Positions 52,266 to 61,352 of a stretch of DNA of 64,000 nucleotides are shown one piece after another. The stretch is from positions 1,374,501 through 1,438,500 of the forward strand of contig NZ_CP074126.1 of assembly GCF_018282095.1 (NCBI RefSeq). Direction: 5' to 3'. Both the position numbers and the translations under genes were made by a program. This stretch comes from Pseudovibrio brasiliensis. GTDB taxonomy: Bacteria > Pseudomonadota > Alphaproteobacteria > Rhizobiales > Stappiaceae. Numbering within the stretch: the first letter of the stretch is position 1; every line of letters starts with the position of its first letter. The notes below the pieces were generated by a model. The model had not been told where the DNA came from, ran no database searches, and saw nothing but the letters and a program-made list of their open reading frames with translations.

Positions 52266-52326
52266 TTAAATGGTCATAATGGCGAGACTCTCCCCATAAT
52301 AAGAGCCGCCAAGAAGGAGCTAGGAT

Positions 52327-52854
52327 ATGACAATGGCTGTAGACCACAAGTCTCCGCGCAAACCTCGGCAGATTACTGGCCGTACGGTTCTGTTCAGCCT
52401 CATCGCATTCTTTGGTGCAATTGCTGCTATGAATGCCGTAATGATCTATATCGCGATCGATACATTTCCTGGGCTGGAAGTGGATAGCTCCTACAAAGTA
52501 AGCCAACGCTACAATAAAGAAATTGCCAAGGCGAAAGCTCAGGCCGCACTCAACTGGAGCGTAGATGCCGTCATTGAACGTAATGGAGACGGCTCCGCAC
52601 ACATTCGGGTGATCGCAAAAGACAAGGCTGGCGCACCAATCACTGGCGAAGCCGTCACCGTAAAATTGCATCGCCCAACAATCACCTCAGCTGATCAGGA
52701 TCTCGTTTTGTCCGAGCGTTCAGCCGGTGAATATGTCGCCAACGCATCTGGTGTAGGCGCTGGCCATTGGAACGTCATCGTAGAAATCGCAGACCGAAAC
52801 GATAAGGCTCTGCCGATTTTCCGTTCCAAAAACAAGACTTTCTTCGCTGAGTAA
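52327..52854 (+). CDS. ccoH: cbb3 oxidase assembly/accessory protein FixH (CcoH)
   Basis: 175 residues: N-terminal membrane helix (about 21-42, GRTVLFSLIAFFGAIAAMNAVMIYIA) and a periplasmic Ig-like FixH domain (RVIAKDKAGAPITGEAVTVKLHRP, GAGHWNVIVEIADRNDKALP). FixH is needed for CcoN copper-site assembly. AAGGAGCTAGG lies 8 bases before the ATG. Confidence 0.92.
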   Translation: MTMAVDHKSPRKPRQITGRTVLFSLIAFFGAIAAMNAVMIYIAIDTFPGLEVDSSYKVSQRYNKEIAKAKAQAALNWSVDAVIERNGDGSAHIRVIAKDKAGAPITGEAVTVKLHRPTITSADQDLVLSERSAGEYVANASGVGAGHWNVIVEIADRNDKALPIFRSKNKTFFAE

Positions 52855-52866
52855 GGCGGTATTGCT

Positions 52867-55065
52867 ATGTCTGCGCCTGAGAGGGATTGGGCTGCATTCG
52901 TAACAAATACGGACGACGGCAAGGCTCATATGGACCTTGCTGTCGATGGTATTACGTGTGCTGCATGTATGTACGAAATTGAACGCGGCCTCCAGAAGCT
53001 GGATGGCGTTGAAAAAGCACGCGTAAACCTATCATCCCACCGGCTCTCCGTTGACTGGGATGAGGATAAGACAAACCCGTCTCTTATCGTCGATATGCTG
53101 CAAAAGCTTGGATACAAGGCATATCCCTTTGATCCGGCACAGGTAAAATCCCGTGGCGATGCTGTTGGTAAAGAGATCCTGCGAGCCCTCGCGGTCTCCG
53201 GCTTTGCCGCAATGAACATCATGCTGCTGTCGATCTCTGTCTGGTCCGGTAATGCCTCTGATATCGATCATGAGACCCGTGCTTTCTTCCATTGGATCTC
53301 TGCGCTGATCGCACTGCCAACGGTGGTCTACTCCGGACGTATTTTCTTCCGCAGTGCCTATATGGCAATCAAGACCAGCCGCCTGAACATGGACGTGCCG
53401 ATCACGATCGGAGTGCTGCTCGCAACAGGTCTTTCAGTCTGGCAAACCATTTCAGAAGCTGAGCACGCCTACTTCGATAGCGCCGTGATGCTTCTGTTCT
53501 TCCTGTTGGTGGGCCGTTACTGTGATCATTTGATGCGCAGAAAAACGCGTTCTTTTGCAGAAAACCTCGCGACTTTGAAAGCTGAGAGTGCTGCGAAGAT
53601 CCAGGAAGACGGCAGCACGCTCGACGTACCACTCTCCAAACTGGCCGTTGGTGATCGTGTACTTGTCCGTGCTGGTGAGCGTATCTCCGTAGATGGTCGG
53701 ATCGCAACAGGCACTTCTGAAGTGGACCAGAGCCTCGTAACAGGTGAAACCCTGCTGCAAGCTGTTGGAGAAGGGGATCTCGTCTACGCAGGTACCATGA
53801 ACACATATGGTGTTCTGGAGATTGAAGTCACCGCAGCTGCTAAAGGCACATTGCTGGATGAGGTGAACAAGCTTCTCGAAACAGCAATGGAAGGACGTTC
53901 CAAGTACGTTCACATCGCTGACCGTGCCTCGCAGCTCTATGCGCCTGTGGTTCATGCTGCCGCTCTCTTGACGCTGATCGGCTGGATCATGCTCGGCATG
54001 GCGTGGCAACCAGCGCTGGTCATCGCCATCTCGGTTCTGATTATTACGTGCCCATGTGCGCTCGGCCTTGCGATCCCTGCAGTACAAGTTGTTGCCAGCG
54101 GATTGTTCTTTAATGAACGCGTCTTGCTGAATGCTGGTGATGCCATTGAGCGCCTCGCAAGTGTCGACACCATCGTGTTCGACAAGACAGGTACGCTAAC
54201 CCTTCCGGAAGCATCGCTCTCACAAGAGCATGGGCTCTCAGCAGAGCAGTTGGAGCTGGCAGGTCGTCTGGCACTGTCTTCTTCACATCCGCTGTCCCAG
54301 GCCATTGCAAGAGCTACTGGCGCGCAGCAAAGCTTGCCAGATGCGAAGGAGCTTGCGGGTAAGGGCGTTGAGGCACAGATTGACGGCGCGCAGTTAAAGC
54401 TCGGCTCTCCCGCATTCTGCGGTGTTTCAGAAGAGCAACATCCGGATGCATCCTTCGTTGCGTTTCAGATGGGAGATGAAACAGCTCATCTTCTCCCTGT
54501 CGGCCAGTTTATGCGGGAAGGGGCAGTTGAGACCATTCAGAAGCTGAAAGATGCTGGCTTTGCGATTGAGATCCTCAGCGGTGACCATGCAGGTGCAGTA
54601 AAACATGCTGCTGATCTACTCGATGTTGAGAGCTGGAAGGCTGGTCTGAAGCCTCAGGACAAGATTGACCGCATTGAAGAGCTGAAAGCGCAAGGCAAGA
54701 AGGTGCTGATGGTCGGCGACGGCCTCAATGATGCGCCATCCCTGGCAGCAGCGAACGTCTCCATCTCACCTGTATCTGCTGTCCATGTCAGTCAGGCCGC
54801 AGCAGATGCTGTGTTCCTGGGGGATAGCCTTGCACCAGTCATGAGCGCTCTGAAAATATCCCAGAAAGCGCGCTGGGTGATGAATCAGAATCTTGCCATT
54901 TCCGTCATCTATAACCTGATTGCAGTGCCATTCGCGGTGCTAGGTTTTGTCACACCTCTCGTTGCAGCCTTGGCTATGTCGGGTTCTTCGATTATCGTGA
55001 CGCTAAATGCAGTACGCCTGAGAATGACTGCAGGCACATCATCCCAACCGAGCCAGGAGGCCTAA
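52867..55065 (+). CDS. ccoI: Copper-exporting/translocating P1B-type ATPase CcoI (FixI)
   Basis: 732 residues: an N-terminal heavy-metal-binding domain (GITCAACMYEIERGL, CxxC), six to eight membrane helices with the CPC metal-transit motif (ITCPCALGLAIPA), DKTGT phosphorylation site (IVFDKTGTLTLPE), an HP-type nucleotide domain (SSHPLSQ) and GDGLNDAPSLAAA hinge. Members of this clade move Cu(I) across the inner membrane for insertion into the cbb3 oxidase rather than for detoxification; the operon context supports that. It is 12 bp after ccoH and 8 bp before ccoS. Confidence 0.94.
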   Translation: MSAPERDWAAFVTNTDDGKAHMDLAVDGITCAACMYEIERGLQKLDGVEKARVNLSSHRLSVDWDEDKTNPSLIVDMLQKLGYKAYPFDPAQVKSRGDAVGKEILRALAVSGFAAMNIMLLSISVWSGNASDIDHETRAFFHWISALIALPTVVYSGRIFFRSAYMAIKTSRLNMDVPITIGVLLATGLSVWQTISEAEHAYFDSAVMLLFFLLVGRYCDHLMRRKTRSFAENLATLKAESAAKIQEDGSTLDVPLSKLAVGDRVLVRAGERISVDGRIATGTSEVDQSLVTGETLLQAVGEGDLVYAGTMNTYGVLEIEVTAAAKGTLLDEVNKLLETAMEGRSKYVHIADRASQLYAPVVHAAALLTLIGWIMLGMAWQPALVIAISVLIITCPCALGLAIPAVQVVASGLFFNERVLLNAGDAIERLASVDTIVFDKTGTLTLPEASLSQEHGLSAEQLELAGRLALSSSHPLSQAIARATGAQQSLPDAKELAGKGVEAQIDGAQLKLGSPAFCGVSEEQHPDASFVAFQMGDETAHLLPVGQFMREGAVETIQKLKDAGFAIEILSGDHAGAVKHAADLLDVESWKAGLKPQDKIDRIEELKAQGKKVLMVGDGLNDAPSLAAANVSISPVSAVHVSQAAADAVFLGDSLAPVMSALKISQKARWVMNQNLAISVIYNLIAVPFAVLGFVTPLVAALAMSGSSIIVTLNAVRLRMTAGTSSQPSQEA

Positions 55066-55073
55066 GCAGCACT

Positions 55074-55262
55074 ATGGAAGTCTTAATCTACCTTATCCCG
55101 GTTGCGTTGGTTCTTGGTGGCGCAGGTTTGGTAGCGTTCCTATGGTCTCTGCGTGCAGGGCAATACGATGATATGGAAGGGCCGAAATGGCGCATTCTGG
55201 ATGATGGTGATCTGCAGGAAAACAGCACACCTGTGGAAGCCGCCAAGCGCAAGGCGTCCTAA
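55074..55262 (+). CDS. ccoS: cbb3 oxidase assembly protein CcoS (FixS)
   Basis: 62 residues: one membrane helix (about 3-22, VLIYLIPVALVLGGAGLVAFLWSL) followed by the conserved GQYDDMEGPKWRILDD, the CcoS signature. Last gene of the ccoGHIS cluster, followed by a terminator. Confidence 0.92.
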   Translation: MEVLIYLIPVALVLGGAGLVAFLWSLRAGQYDDMEGPKWRILDDGDLQENSTPVEAAKRKAS

Positions 55263-55302
55263 TCAGTCATCAGCTGTATTTGGCAAAAAGAACAGATCAA
55301 TG

Positions 55303-55339
55303 AGAGGCTTGTAAGCGATCCGCTTCAGGCCTCTTTTTA
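55303..55339 (+). terminator. Terminator of ccoGHIS
   Basis: AGAGGC (55303-55308) pairs with GCCTCT (55329-55334) enclosing a second AAGCG / CGCTT stem, then TTTTTAT; a nested two-stem terminator. Confidence 0.85.
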
Positions 55340-55357
55340 TTGGTGGGTGAGGGCAAC

Positions 55358-55387
55358 AAAAAAGGCCGGCGAAAGCGCCGGCCTTTT
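55358..55387. terminator. Second terminator, shared with hemA
   Basis: AAGGCCGGCG (55362-55371) pairs with CGCCGGCCTT (55376-55385) with As on one side and TTTT on the other, serving the convergent hemA gene and backing up ccoS. Confidence 0.88.
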
Positions 55388-55408
55388 GATGTTTCTATGC
55401 GTTGGCGC

Positions 55409-56686
55409 TTAGCCGCCAGCAAACTGATAAACAGCCTGACCTTGTGCTGCATCCAGTTCTTCTTCAGCTGGAGCGTCAGTGAATGGCAACTCGAGGGTCT
55501 GCCATACATCAACCAGTGCATCGCGCAGATGATCAATCAGGGCGTCGTTATGGACAGGGCCCGGAGTGATGCGCAGACGTTCTGTGCCGCGAGGTACGGT
55601 TGGATAGTTAATTGGCTGAATGTAGATGCCATGCTTATCAAGCAGAAGGTCGGTTGCCTGCTTACACAGATCAGGATCAGCCACGAGGACTGGAATGATG
55701 TGTGTGTCAGAAGGCATCACAGGCAGGCCTGCTGCTTTCAGCACGTCCTTGGTGCGCTGTGCCTGACGCTGCTGGCCTTCACGCTCAACACCGGATTCTT
55801 TCAGGTGCTTGATGGAAGCTGTTGCAGCTGCAGCAAGTCCTGGAGGAATAGCAGTGGTGAAGATAAAGCCCGGAGCATAAGAGCGAACTGCATCAATGAT
55901 GGTCTGAGAGGCGGTGATGTAACCACCCATCACACCAAATGCTTTCGCCAGTGTACCTTCGATGATGTCGATGCGATCCATCACACCATCACGCTCAGCA
56001 ATACCTGCACCGCGTGGACCGTACATGCCAACAGCATGCACTTCGTCGATGTAAGTCATCGCATTGTACTTGTCGGCAAGATCACAGATGCGTTCGATCG
56101 GTGCGATATCGCCATCCATGGAGTACACGGATTCGAACACGATCAGTTTTGCGCGGTCGTTGCCTGCAGCCTTGAGCAGGTCTTCAAGGTGCTCAAGATC
56201 GTTGTGGCGCCATACTTTCTTAGAAGTCCCTGCGCCGCGAACACCCGCAATCATGGAAGCGTGGTTCAGCTGGTCGGACAGGATCAGACAATCAGGCAGC
56301 AGTTTTGCAATGGTGGAAATGGATGCTTCGTTGGAGACGAAACCACTCGAAAACACCAGAGCGCCTTCTTTTCCGTGCAGGTCAGCGAGTTCTTCCTCAA
56401 GCTGTACCAGAGGGTAGTTCGTGCCCGAGATGTTACGCGTACCGCCTGCGCCTGCTCCCATGCGCTGAACGGTTTCTGTCATGGCATCAATAACTTTAGG
56501 GTGTTGACCCATGCCCAGGTAGTCGTTCGAACACCAAATGACGATTTCACGGAGGTTTTGATTTTCTTTACGCCAGAGTGCGTGTGGGTGACGCCCTGCA
56601 ATGCGCTCGAGATTAGCAAATACGCGGTACCGTTTTTCATCCTTCAAAGAAGCAATCGCCTCATTGAAGATATTTTGGTAGTCCAT
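55409..56686 (-). CDS. hemA: 5-aminolevulinate synthase
   Basis: 425 residues, PLP-dependent condensation of glycine and succinyl-CoA to 5-aminolevulinate, first step of haem synthesis in alphaproteobacteria (Shemin pathway). Motifs: [78 protein letters not shown] and the PLP-binding Lys in [14 protein letters not shown]. The ATG at 56686 ([11 protein letters not shown]) has AAGGGG 7 bases before it; extensions to 56824 are not family-like. It lies end-to-end with the ccoGHIS cluster. No clear FixK box was found upstream. Confidence 0.94.
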   Translation of the reverse strand: MDYQNIFNEAIASLKDEKRYRVFANLERIAGRHPHALWRKENQNLREIVIWCSNDYLGMGQHPKVIDAMTETVQRMGAGAGGTRNISGTNYPLVQLEEELADLHGKEGALVFSSGFVSNEASISTIAKLLPDCLILSDQLNHASMIAGVRGAGTSKKVWRHNDLEHLEDLLKAAGNDRAKLIVFESVYSMDGDIAPIERICDLADKYNAMTYIDEVHAVGMYGPRGAGIAERDGVMDRIDIIEGTLAKAFGVMGGYITASQTIIDAVRSYAPGFIFTTAIPPGLAAAATASIKHLKESGVEREGQQRQAQRTKDVLKAAGLPVMPSDTHIIPVLVADPDLCKQATDLLLDKHGIYIQPINYPTVPRGTERLRITPGPVHNDALIDHLRDALVDVWQTLELPFTDAPAEEELDAAQGQAVYQFAGG

Positions 56687-56987
56687 TTTTTGCCCCTTAT
56701 ATTGCGGCGGTATTATTCGGCGATACTTTAGAGTTAGCCTAAACTTAGCGATAATCCTTATCCCTGTCGAAGGACACATTGACGCGGTCCATGGAATTGC
56801 GGATTTATCAAAGGATATTTTCACCTAACGCATATCAACCTATCTATATCGCAGAGACAGTCTTTGACATAGAACTATAATTGGGCAGTCTTGCAATTTG
56901 TTATGTTCTCTGCCACACCTTGTAACTAATAACTGAATTTCTGTTCTAATTAAATTGGGTTGCGTCAAGTGACCGGGGCATGACTGC

Positions 56988-57494
56988 GTGAGTATAGACC
57001 TCTCATCCTTATCATTTCTGGTGGTTGAAGATAGTGCGTACATGCGTACGATTCTGCGGACAATGCTCCAGGGGTTTGGTGCCCGTAAGATCGTAGAGGC
57101 GGAAGACGGTGCGTCAGGCCTTGAGGCGATGGATCGCGCGAACCCGGATATCCTGATTCTCGACTGGGTTATGCCAATCCTCGATGGCGCGGATATGGTT
57201 CGTATGATCCGTACCCAGAACAATCCATACGCCTATATCCCAATCATTATGGTGACCGCACACACAGAGCGCAGCCGTATTATTGAAGCCAGAAAACTGG
57301 GTATACATGAGCTGCTCTGCAAGCCGATCTCGGCAAAAGCACTCTACCAGCGCATTGCTTCAATCATCTTGCAGCCAAGAGACTTTGTGAAAACAGCTGG
57401 TTACTTCGGTCCAGCTCCGCGTGAAATCCGCGGGCACAAGAAAAACTGGGATGGAAACAAGGTTCTGACGGACGCAAACTCTGCAATGGTCTGA
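56988..57494 (+). CDS. CheY-like response regulator with short C-terminal extension
   Basis: 168 residues from a GTG: receiver domain (FLVVEDSAYMRTILRTMLQGFG, phospho-Asp59 in DILILDWVMPILDGADMVRMIR, conserved Thr-Ala in MVTAHT and Lys in LLCKPIS) followed by a 40-residue tail ending DFVKTAGYFGPAPREIRGHKKNWDGNK. This extended receiver class is common in alphaproteobacteria; its role is not established, and nothing beside it names a kinase. Confidence 0.85.
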   Translation: MSIDLSSLSFLVVEDSAYMRTILRTMLQGFGARKIVEAEDGASGLEAMDRANPDILILDWVMPILDGADMVRMIRTQNNPYAYIPIIMVTAHTERSRIIEARKLGIHELLCKPISAKALYQRIASIILQPRDFVKTAGYFGPAPREIRGHKKNWDGNKVLTDANSAMV

Positions 57495-57675
57495 TCAGCT
57501 TTTCTAATAATCTATGAAATTGAAGTGCCTCCTCGGAGGCGTCAGCCTGCCTCCAAGGTGGGTAGCCTGTTATGCGATCCATATACCCCTGACAGCAACT
57601 CCGATATTCGAAGAGGGATAGGTGGGCGTTTAGGCTTGATGTGCAGCGCGTGTAAAGAAATGAACGCGAAGAGCA

Positions 57676-57858
57676 TTAAAGTGAGGAGAGGGCCTCGACT
57701 GCCTTTTCCCATTTTTCTGAGGGAAGGCTGGATACCAGTCGAATGAGTTGCGCGAACTCTGCTTCTTCGAGCTGGTAGCGGAGCATCTGTAGCTCTGCCT
57801 CTGTAAACTTGCCGGTTGCAGCTGCGGGAACATCCGCTTCGATGACTGCCTGATCCAT
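57676..57858 (-). CDS. 60-residue cytosolic protein of unknown function
   Basis: 60 residues, MDQAVIEADVPAAATGKFTE then a mostly helical ELQMLRYQLEEAEFAQLIRLVSSLPSEKWEKAVEALSSL, strongly amphipathic and Leu/Glu-rich, suggesting a helical partner-binding protein. AGGAGGTGA, a perfect Shine-Dalgarno complement, stands about 3 bases before the ATG, far better than most starts in the window, so it is probably well translated. Longer frames read through the same region but lack a ribosome site. No family recognised. Confidence 0.65.
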   Translation of the reverse strand: MDQAVIEADVPAAATGKFTEAELQMLRYQLEEAEFAQLIRLVSSLPSEKWEKAVEALSSL

Positions 57859-58389
57859 TTTCACCTCCTGAAACTCCAACAAAATGAAAATCAGTGGACA
57901 CTTGCACAAGAGCTCGAGCAAGTGCGCTTGGGAGGCATATCCTCTTCCCCGGTTCCGCAAAAACGGATGTTGGAAAACTACCCCAATACGCCCCCAAGAC
58001 CACAGAAACGTCGCAGGACTGCTGCTATATGTAAACCAACCCCAAGATGAAATTTGTTGGAATTGTGGCACGTTGTATCTGAGACACAGTGCCGTTGAGG
58101 CAGTCAGACCATAACTGTGTGTTGTGGAATTTTATTTCCATACGGTGATATTTAAGTGTCCTGCTGAGTTCAAATATTTCGCAGGGTCTTTGGATTATCG
58201 ATGGATTAGCGTTGATAAGTGCTTGTGCGTATCCGGCAGACTTATGCGGATAGCAGCATTTCCTCACGGCAGAGTTGCAAGCTGTTCCAAAAAACTGTGA
58301 TTTTTTAGAAACTGATTTCTCGTTTAGGGAAATGCAAAAGCAAGACACAGCGACTTCAGCACGTAAGTTCTAACAATGTAGAGGATGAA
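57859..58389. other. 531-bp AT-rich intergenic region upstream of the 60-residue gene and downstream of tRNA-Thr
   Basis: No gene or known RNA recognised. The promoter of the 60-residue gene must lie here. No T-rich terminator directly follows the tRNA CCA end. Confidence 0.5.
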
Positions 58390-58464
<75 letters not shown>

Positions 58465-58495
58465 GCGCCGAATGTATGCATCGCCTTTAGAAGAA

Positions 58496-58570
<75 letters not shown>

Positions 58571-58819
58571 ATCGCATAAATTTGAAGCAGTTAAGCGCCT
58601 CTTGAATCTTCCAAACCAGCGTTTTTGCAACGAGGTAAGTGCTCCGTGGGCGCTGCCCTCGGAACGAGGAGGCTTATGTCATAACCTTTTTAAACCTGCA
58701 AGAGGTTTTATTGGCAGTTCTGTGGAAACTGAATAACACAGCGAAATGAGAGCATTGCCATGCACTTGTCGTATATTAGGGCACTTGGCTTCAATCCCGT
58801 CCTCGTGTACCTGTTGCGC
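58571..58819. other. 249-bp region upstream of the small basic protein gene
   Basis: No recognised gene. It presumably contains the tRNA promoter (minus) and the promoter of the following plus-strand gene. Confidence 0.5.
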
Positions 58820-58975
58820 ATGACAGATTCAAAGAAAACAGAAGGCGAGGATAAGGCGGTAAAGTCTGCCTCCAAGCCAAAAAACGATCCGAAGGCTGAT
58901 CGATTGGCTGAAGCCTTGCGCGCAAATCTGCGCCGCAGAAAGCAAGCTGCAAAGCGAAGCACTGACGAAGATTGA
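58820..58975 (+). CDS. Small basic conserved protein
   Basis: 51 residues, MTDSKKTEGEDKAVKSAS then the conserved-looking ADRLAEALRANLRRRKQAAKR; highly charged, probably helical at the end. A short protein of this type is found before murA in related bacteria. The start is uncertain: an in-frame ATG at 58760 would add a hydrophobic 20-residue stretch, and neither has a strong Shine-Dalgarno. Function unknown; the basic RRRK tail might bind RNA, DNA or a partner protein. Confidence 0.55.
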   Translation: MTDSKKTEGEDKAVKSASKPKNDPKADRLAEALRANLRRRKQAAKRSTDED

Positions 58976-59281
58976 GCTTGCTCGCCTTGCACGTTGGGGC
59001 GTGAAAAAAGGCGTTAAGCAAAAATCTAGCATTTTTCGCTAAATTAGAAATACATGTAAAACTCGTCAGAAACTGAAGGGTTTTGACGAGGTAAGACGCT
59101 GCGGACTTCGTATATCCTGCTAATTGCGAATTATCAGTAGGATCTATTGGGGAAAACCGTTGGGGAAGCAGCAGGGCGAAAGTGACGCCTTGTTTATGCC
59201 ATAGCGCTGATGTTAGTGGGCACAATCAATTCCTCTTCAAATTTGCGTTTCCCTCTGCGGGCTTTATTGGGGTTATGAAAT

Positions 59282-60571
59282 ATGGACAAAATTCGTATTG
59301 TTGGTGGTAATCAGCTAAATGGTGTTATTCCGATCTCAGGCGCAAAGAATGCTGCGCTGCCTTTGATGATCGCGTCACTGCTCTGCGAAGATACACTGAC
59401 ACTTGAGAATGTGCCCCGCCTGCGCGATGTCGCGCTGCTCACACAGATTCTTTCCAACCATGGCGTTGATTACTCTGTAGATGGCAAGCGCGCTGGTCAG
59501 GACACAATGACTGGCCAGACCATTCACCTGAATGCAAGCAACATTGTTGACACCACGGCTCCTTATGAGCTGGTCTCCAAAATGCGTGCAAGTTTCTGGG
59601 TCATTGGCCCATTGCTCGCTCGCATGCATACAGCTCGCGTATCTCTGCCAGGTGGTTGTGCAATTGGTACCCGTCCGGTGGACTTCTTTATTGACGGCCT
59701 GAAAGCACTAGGCGCTGATATTGAGATGGACCGCGGTTATGTTCAGGCAGAAGCGAAGGGCGGCTTGAAAGGCGGCCGGGTTGTCTTCCCGAAGATCTCT
59801 GTTGGCGCAACCCACACAGTTATGATGGCTGCGACACTGGCAAAAGGGGAGAGCGTGATCGAAAACGCGGCTCAGGAACCTGAAGTCACAGATCTCGCAA
59901 ACTGTCTGATCGGTATGGGCGCTAAAATCGAAGGTGCTGGTACAGACACCATTCATATTCAGGGCGTTGATAGTCTCGGCGCGCATCGTCATCCGGTAAT
60001 TCCTGACCGCATTGAAACCGGCACCTATGCAATGGCTGTTGCCATGACCGGCGGTGAAGTCACCCTTGAAGGAGCGCGCGGCGATCTTCTCGAAGGTGCA
60101 TTGGATGTCCTTCGTCAGACTGGAACAGAAATCACTGAAACCAATATGGGGCTCAAAATTAAGCGCAACGGCGCCGGTATCAGCCCGGTAGACGTTTCCA
60201 CTGAGCCGTTCCCGGGTTTCCCAACAGATCTGCAGGCGCAGTTCATGGCGCTGATGACACGCTCCAAAGGCGTGAGTAAGATCACCGAGAACATCTTCGA
60301 AAACCGCTTCATGCACGTTCAGGAACTGGCACGCCTTGGTGCCAAGATCACACTGGACGGGCAGGTGGCTTCTGTTGAGGGGGTTGAAACCCTGCGCGGT
60401 GCTCAGGTGATGGCGACCGATTTGCGCGCATCCGTTTCTCTCGTGATTGCAGGCCTTGCTGCTGAAGGTGAGACCACGGTCAGCCGTGTCTATCACCTTG
60501 ATCGTGGCTTTGAGCGTCTGGAAGACAAGCTCTCCCGCTGCGGTGCAGTCATTGAGCGCATCTCTGCTTAA
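59282..60571 (+). CDS. murA: UDP-N-acetylglucosamine 1-carboxyvinyltransferase
   Basis: 429 residues, first committed step of peptidoglycan synthesis: transfer of enolpyruvate from PEP to UDP-GlcNAc. N-terminal [11 protein letters not shown] has Lys22, and [13 protein letters not shown] carries the reactive Cys126, the fosfomycin target. [20 protein letters not shown] and the [15 protein letters not shown] end are conserved. Cytosolic. A terminator follows. Confidence 0.97.
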   Translation: MDKIRIVGGNQLNGVIPISGAKNAALPLMIASLLCEDTLTLENVPRLRDVALLTQILSNHGVDYSVDGKRAGQDTMTGQTIHLNASNIVDTTAPYELVSKMRASFWVIGPLLARMHTARVSLPGGCAIGTRPVDFFIDGLKALGADIEMDRGYVQAEAKGGLKGGRVVFPKISVGATHTVMMAATLAKGESVIENAAQEPEVTDLANCLIGMGAKIEGAGTDTIHIQGVDSLGAHRHPVIPDRIETGTYAMAVAMTGGEVTLEGARGDLLEGALDVLRQTGTEITETNMGLKIKRNGAGISPVDVSTEPFPGFPTDLQAQFMALMTRSKGVSKITENIFENRFMHVQELARLGAKITLDGQVASVEGVETLRGAQVMATDLRASVSLVIAGLAAEGETTVSRVYHLDRGFERLEDKLSRCGAVIERISA

Positions 60572-60593
60572 TAACCAGAGCGCAAAAGATGTA

Positions 60594-60622
60594 AACCCGG
60601 TCTGTTTCAGGCCGGGTTTTTT
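60594..60622 (+). terminator. Terminator of murA
   Basis: AACCCGGTCTG and CAGGCCGGGTT pair across a short TTT loop (one bulge), followed by TTTTTTC. Confidence 0.85.
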
Positions 60623-60776
60623 CATGGAGAATTTCTCAAAGAAGTTGGACTGTACCTTCAAGCTTGAAATCTGCTGCGTTCATTCATAGATGTTTTTCTG
60701 TAAATTGTTGTAATAGTAAGGATGTCTCGCGCTTATGTACGGTGCGCGAGCCTAGGAAATTCTGCAAGGGATCGAT

Positions 60777-61223
60777 ATGGAACAGGTAAAACCGATGAAG
60801 CTGATGGCACTGGATCAGGAAGACTTGAAAGTCATCTCTTCCATGGTGCAGGACAGTGTTCTGAAACTCGCGGATATCAAGTACTTACCTGGCGAGCGTC
60901 GTCTGGTTCTCACAATGAATCGGTACCTTTGGGAAACAGACGCAAACAACCAGAAGAGACGCATGCGTGCACGTTCTGTGCTCTCCATCTCCCGCGTTGA
61001 TGCCGTCAAAGCACAAAAAATCAACCAGACAAACAAAGACATGGTCCTGTCTTTGCTCTGTGTGTTGTTTGAAGAGACAAATGCGCCGGCTGGTCAGTTG
61101 AAGCTTGAGTTTTCCGGTGGGGCTGCTATTGCAGCAAACATCGAATGCATCGAAGCACAGCTTGCTGATCTGGGCTCTGTCTGGGAAACCGATAACAGAC
61201 CCGAACATCATCTGGAAGGCTAG
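60777..61223 (+). CDS. DUF2948-family protein
   Basis: 148 residues: LMALDQEDLKVISSMVQDSVLKLADIKYLPGERRLVLTMNRYLWE is the typical beginning of DUF2948, a family fixed between murA and hisD in alphaproteobacteria. Cytosolic, mixed alpha/beta, no catalytic residues evident. The fixed neighbourhood hints at a housekeeping role, otherwise unknown. It lies 205 bp after murA. Confidence 0.85.
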   Translation: MEQVKPMKLMALDQEDLKVISSMVQDSVLKLADIKYLPGERRLVLTMNRYLWETDANNQKRRMRARSVLSISRVDAVKAQKINQTNKDMVLSLLCVLFEETNAPAGQLKLEFSGGAAIAANIECIEAQLADLGSVWETDNRPEHHLEG

Positions 61224-61303
61224 TTGGAAAGCGCGGGATAGTTTCGTAAAATCCCGGCACAACTTAAAGGCTTGGACCGTAATTCGAAAAAATGGAACAT
61301 CAC

Positions 61304-61326
61304 CTCAGAGGCAGTAGTTCTCTGAG
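61304..61326 (+). other. Inverted repeat in the hisD leader
   Basis: CTCAGAG (61304-61310) and CTCTGAG (61320-61326) form a perfect 7-bp stem with a 9-nt loop, 26 bases before the hisD GTG. No T-run follows. It might be an operator or a translation-control hairpin. Confidence 0.4.
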
Positions 61327-61352
61327 AACAAAAGTAAATTGGGAACGATAAC

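Noticed and set aside
55340-56731. 463-codon plus-strand frame over hemA
   Set aside because: Antisense shadow of 5-aminolevulinate synthase; no recognisable motif.
57527-57540. GCCTC/GAGGC hairpin after the CheY-like gene as terminator
   Set aside because: Short stem and no following T-run.
57525-57746. 73-codon plus-strand frame after the CheY-like gene
   Set aside because: No ribosome site, overlaps the small minus-strand gene that has a perfect one, no family features.
58025-58348. 107-codon minus-strand frame in the gap before the tRNA genes
   Set aside because: Composition unlike coding sequence, no ribosome site, no recognised motif.
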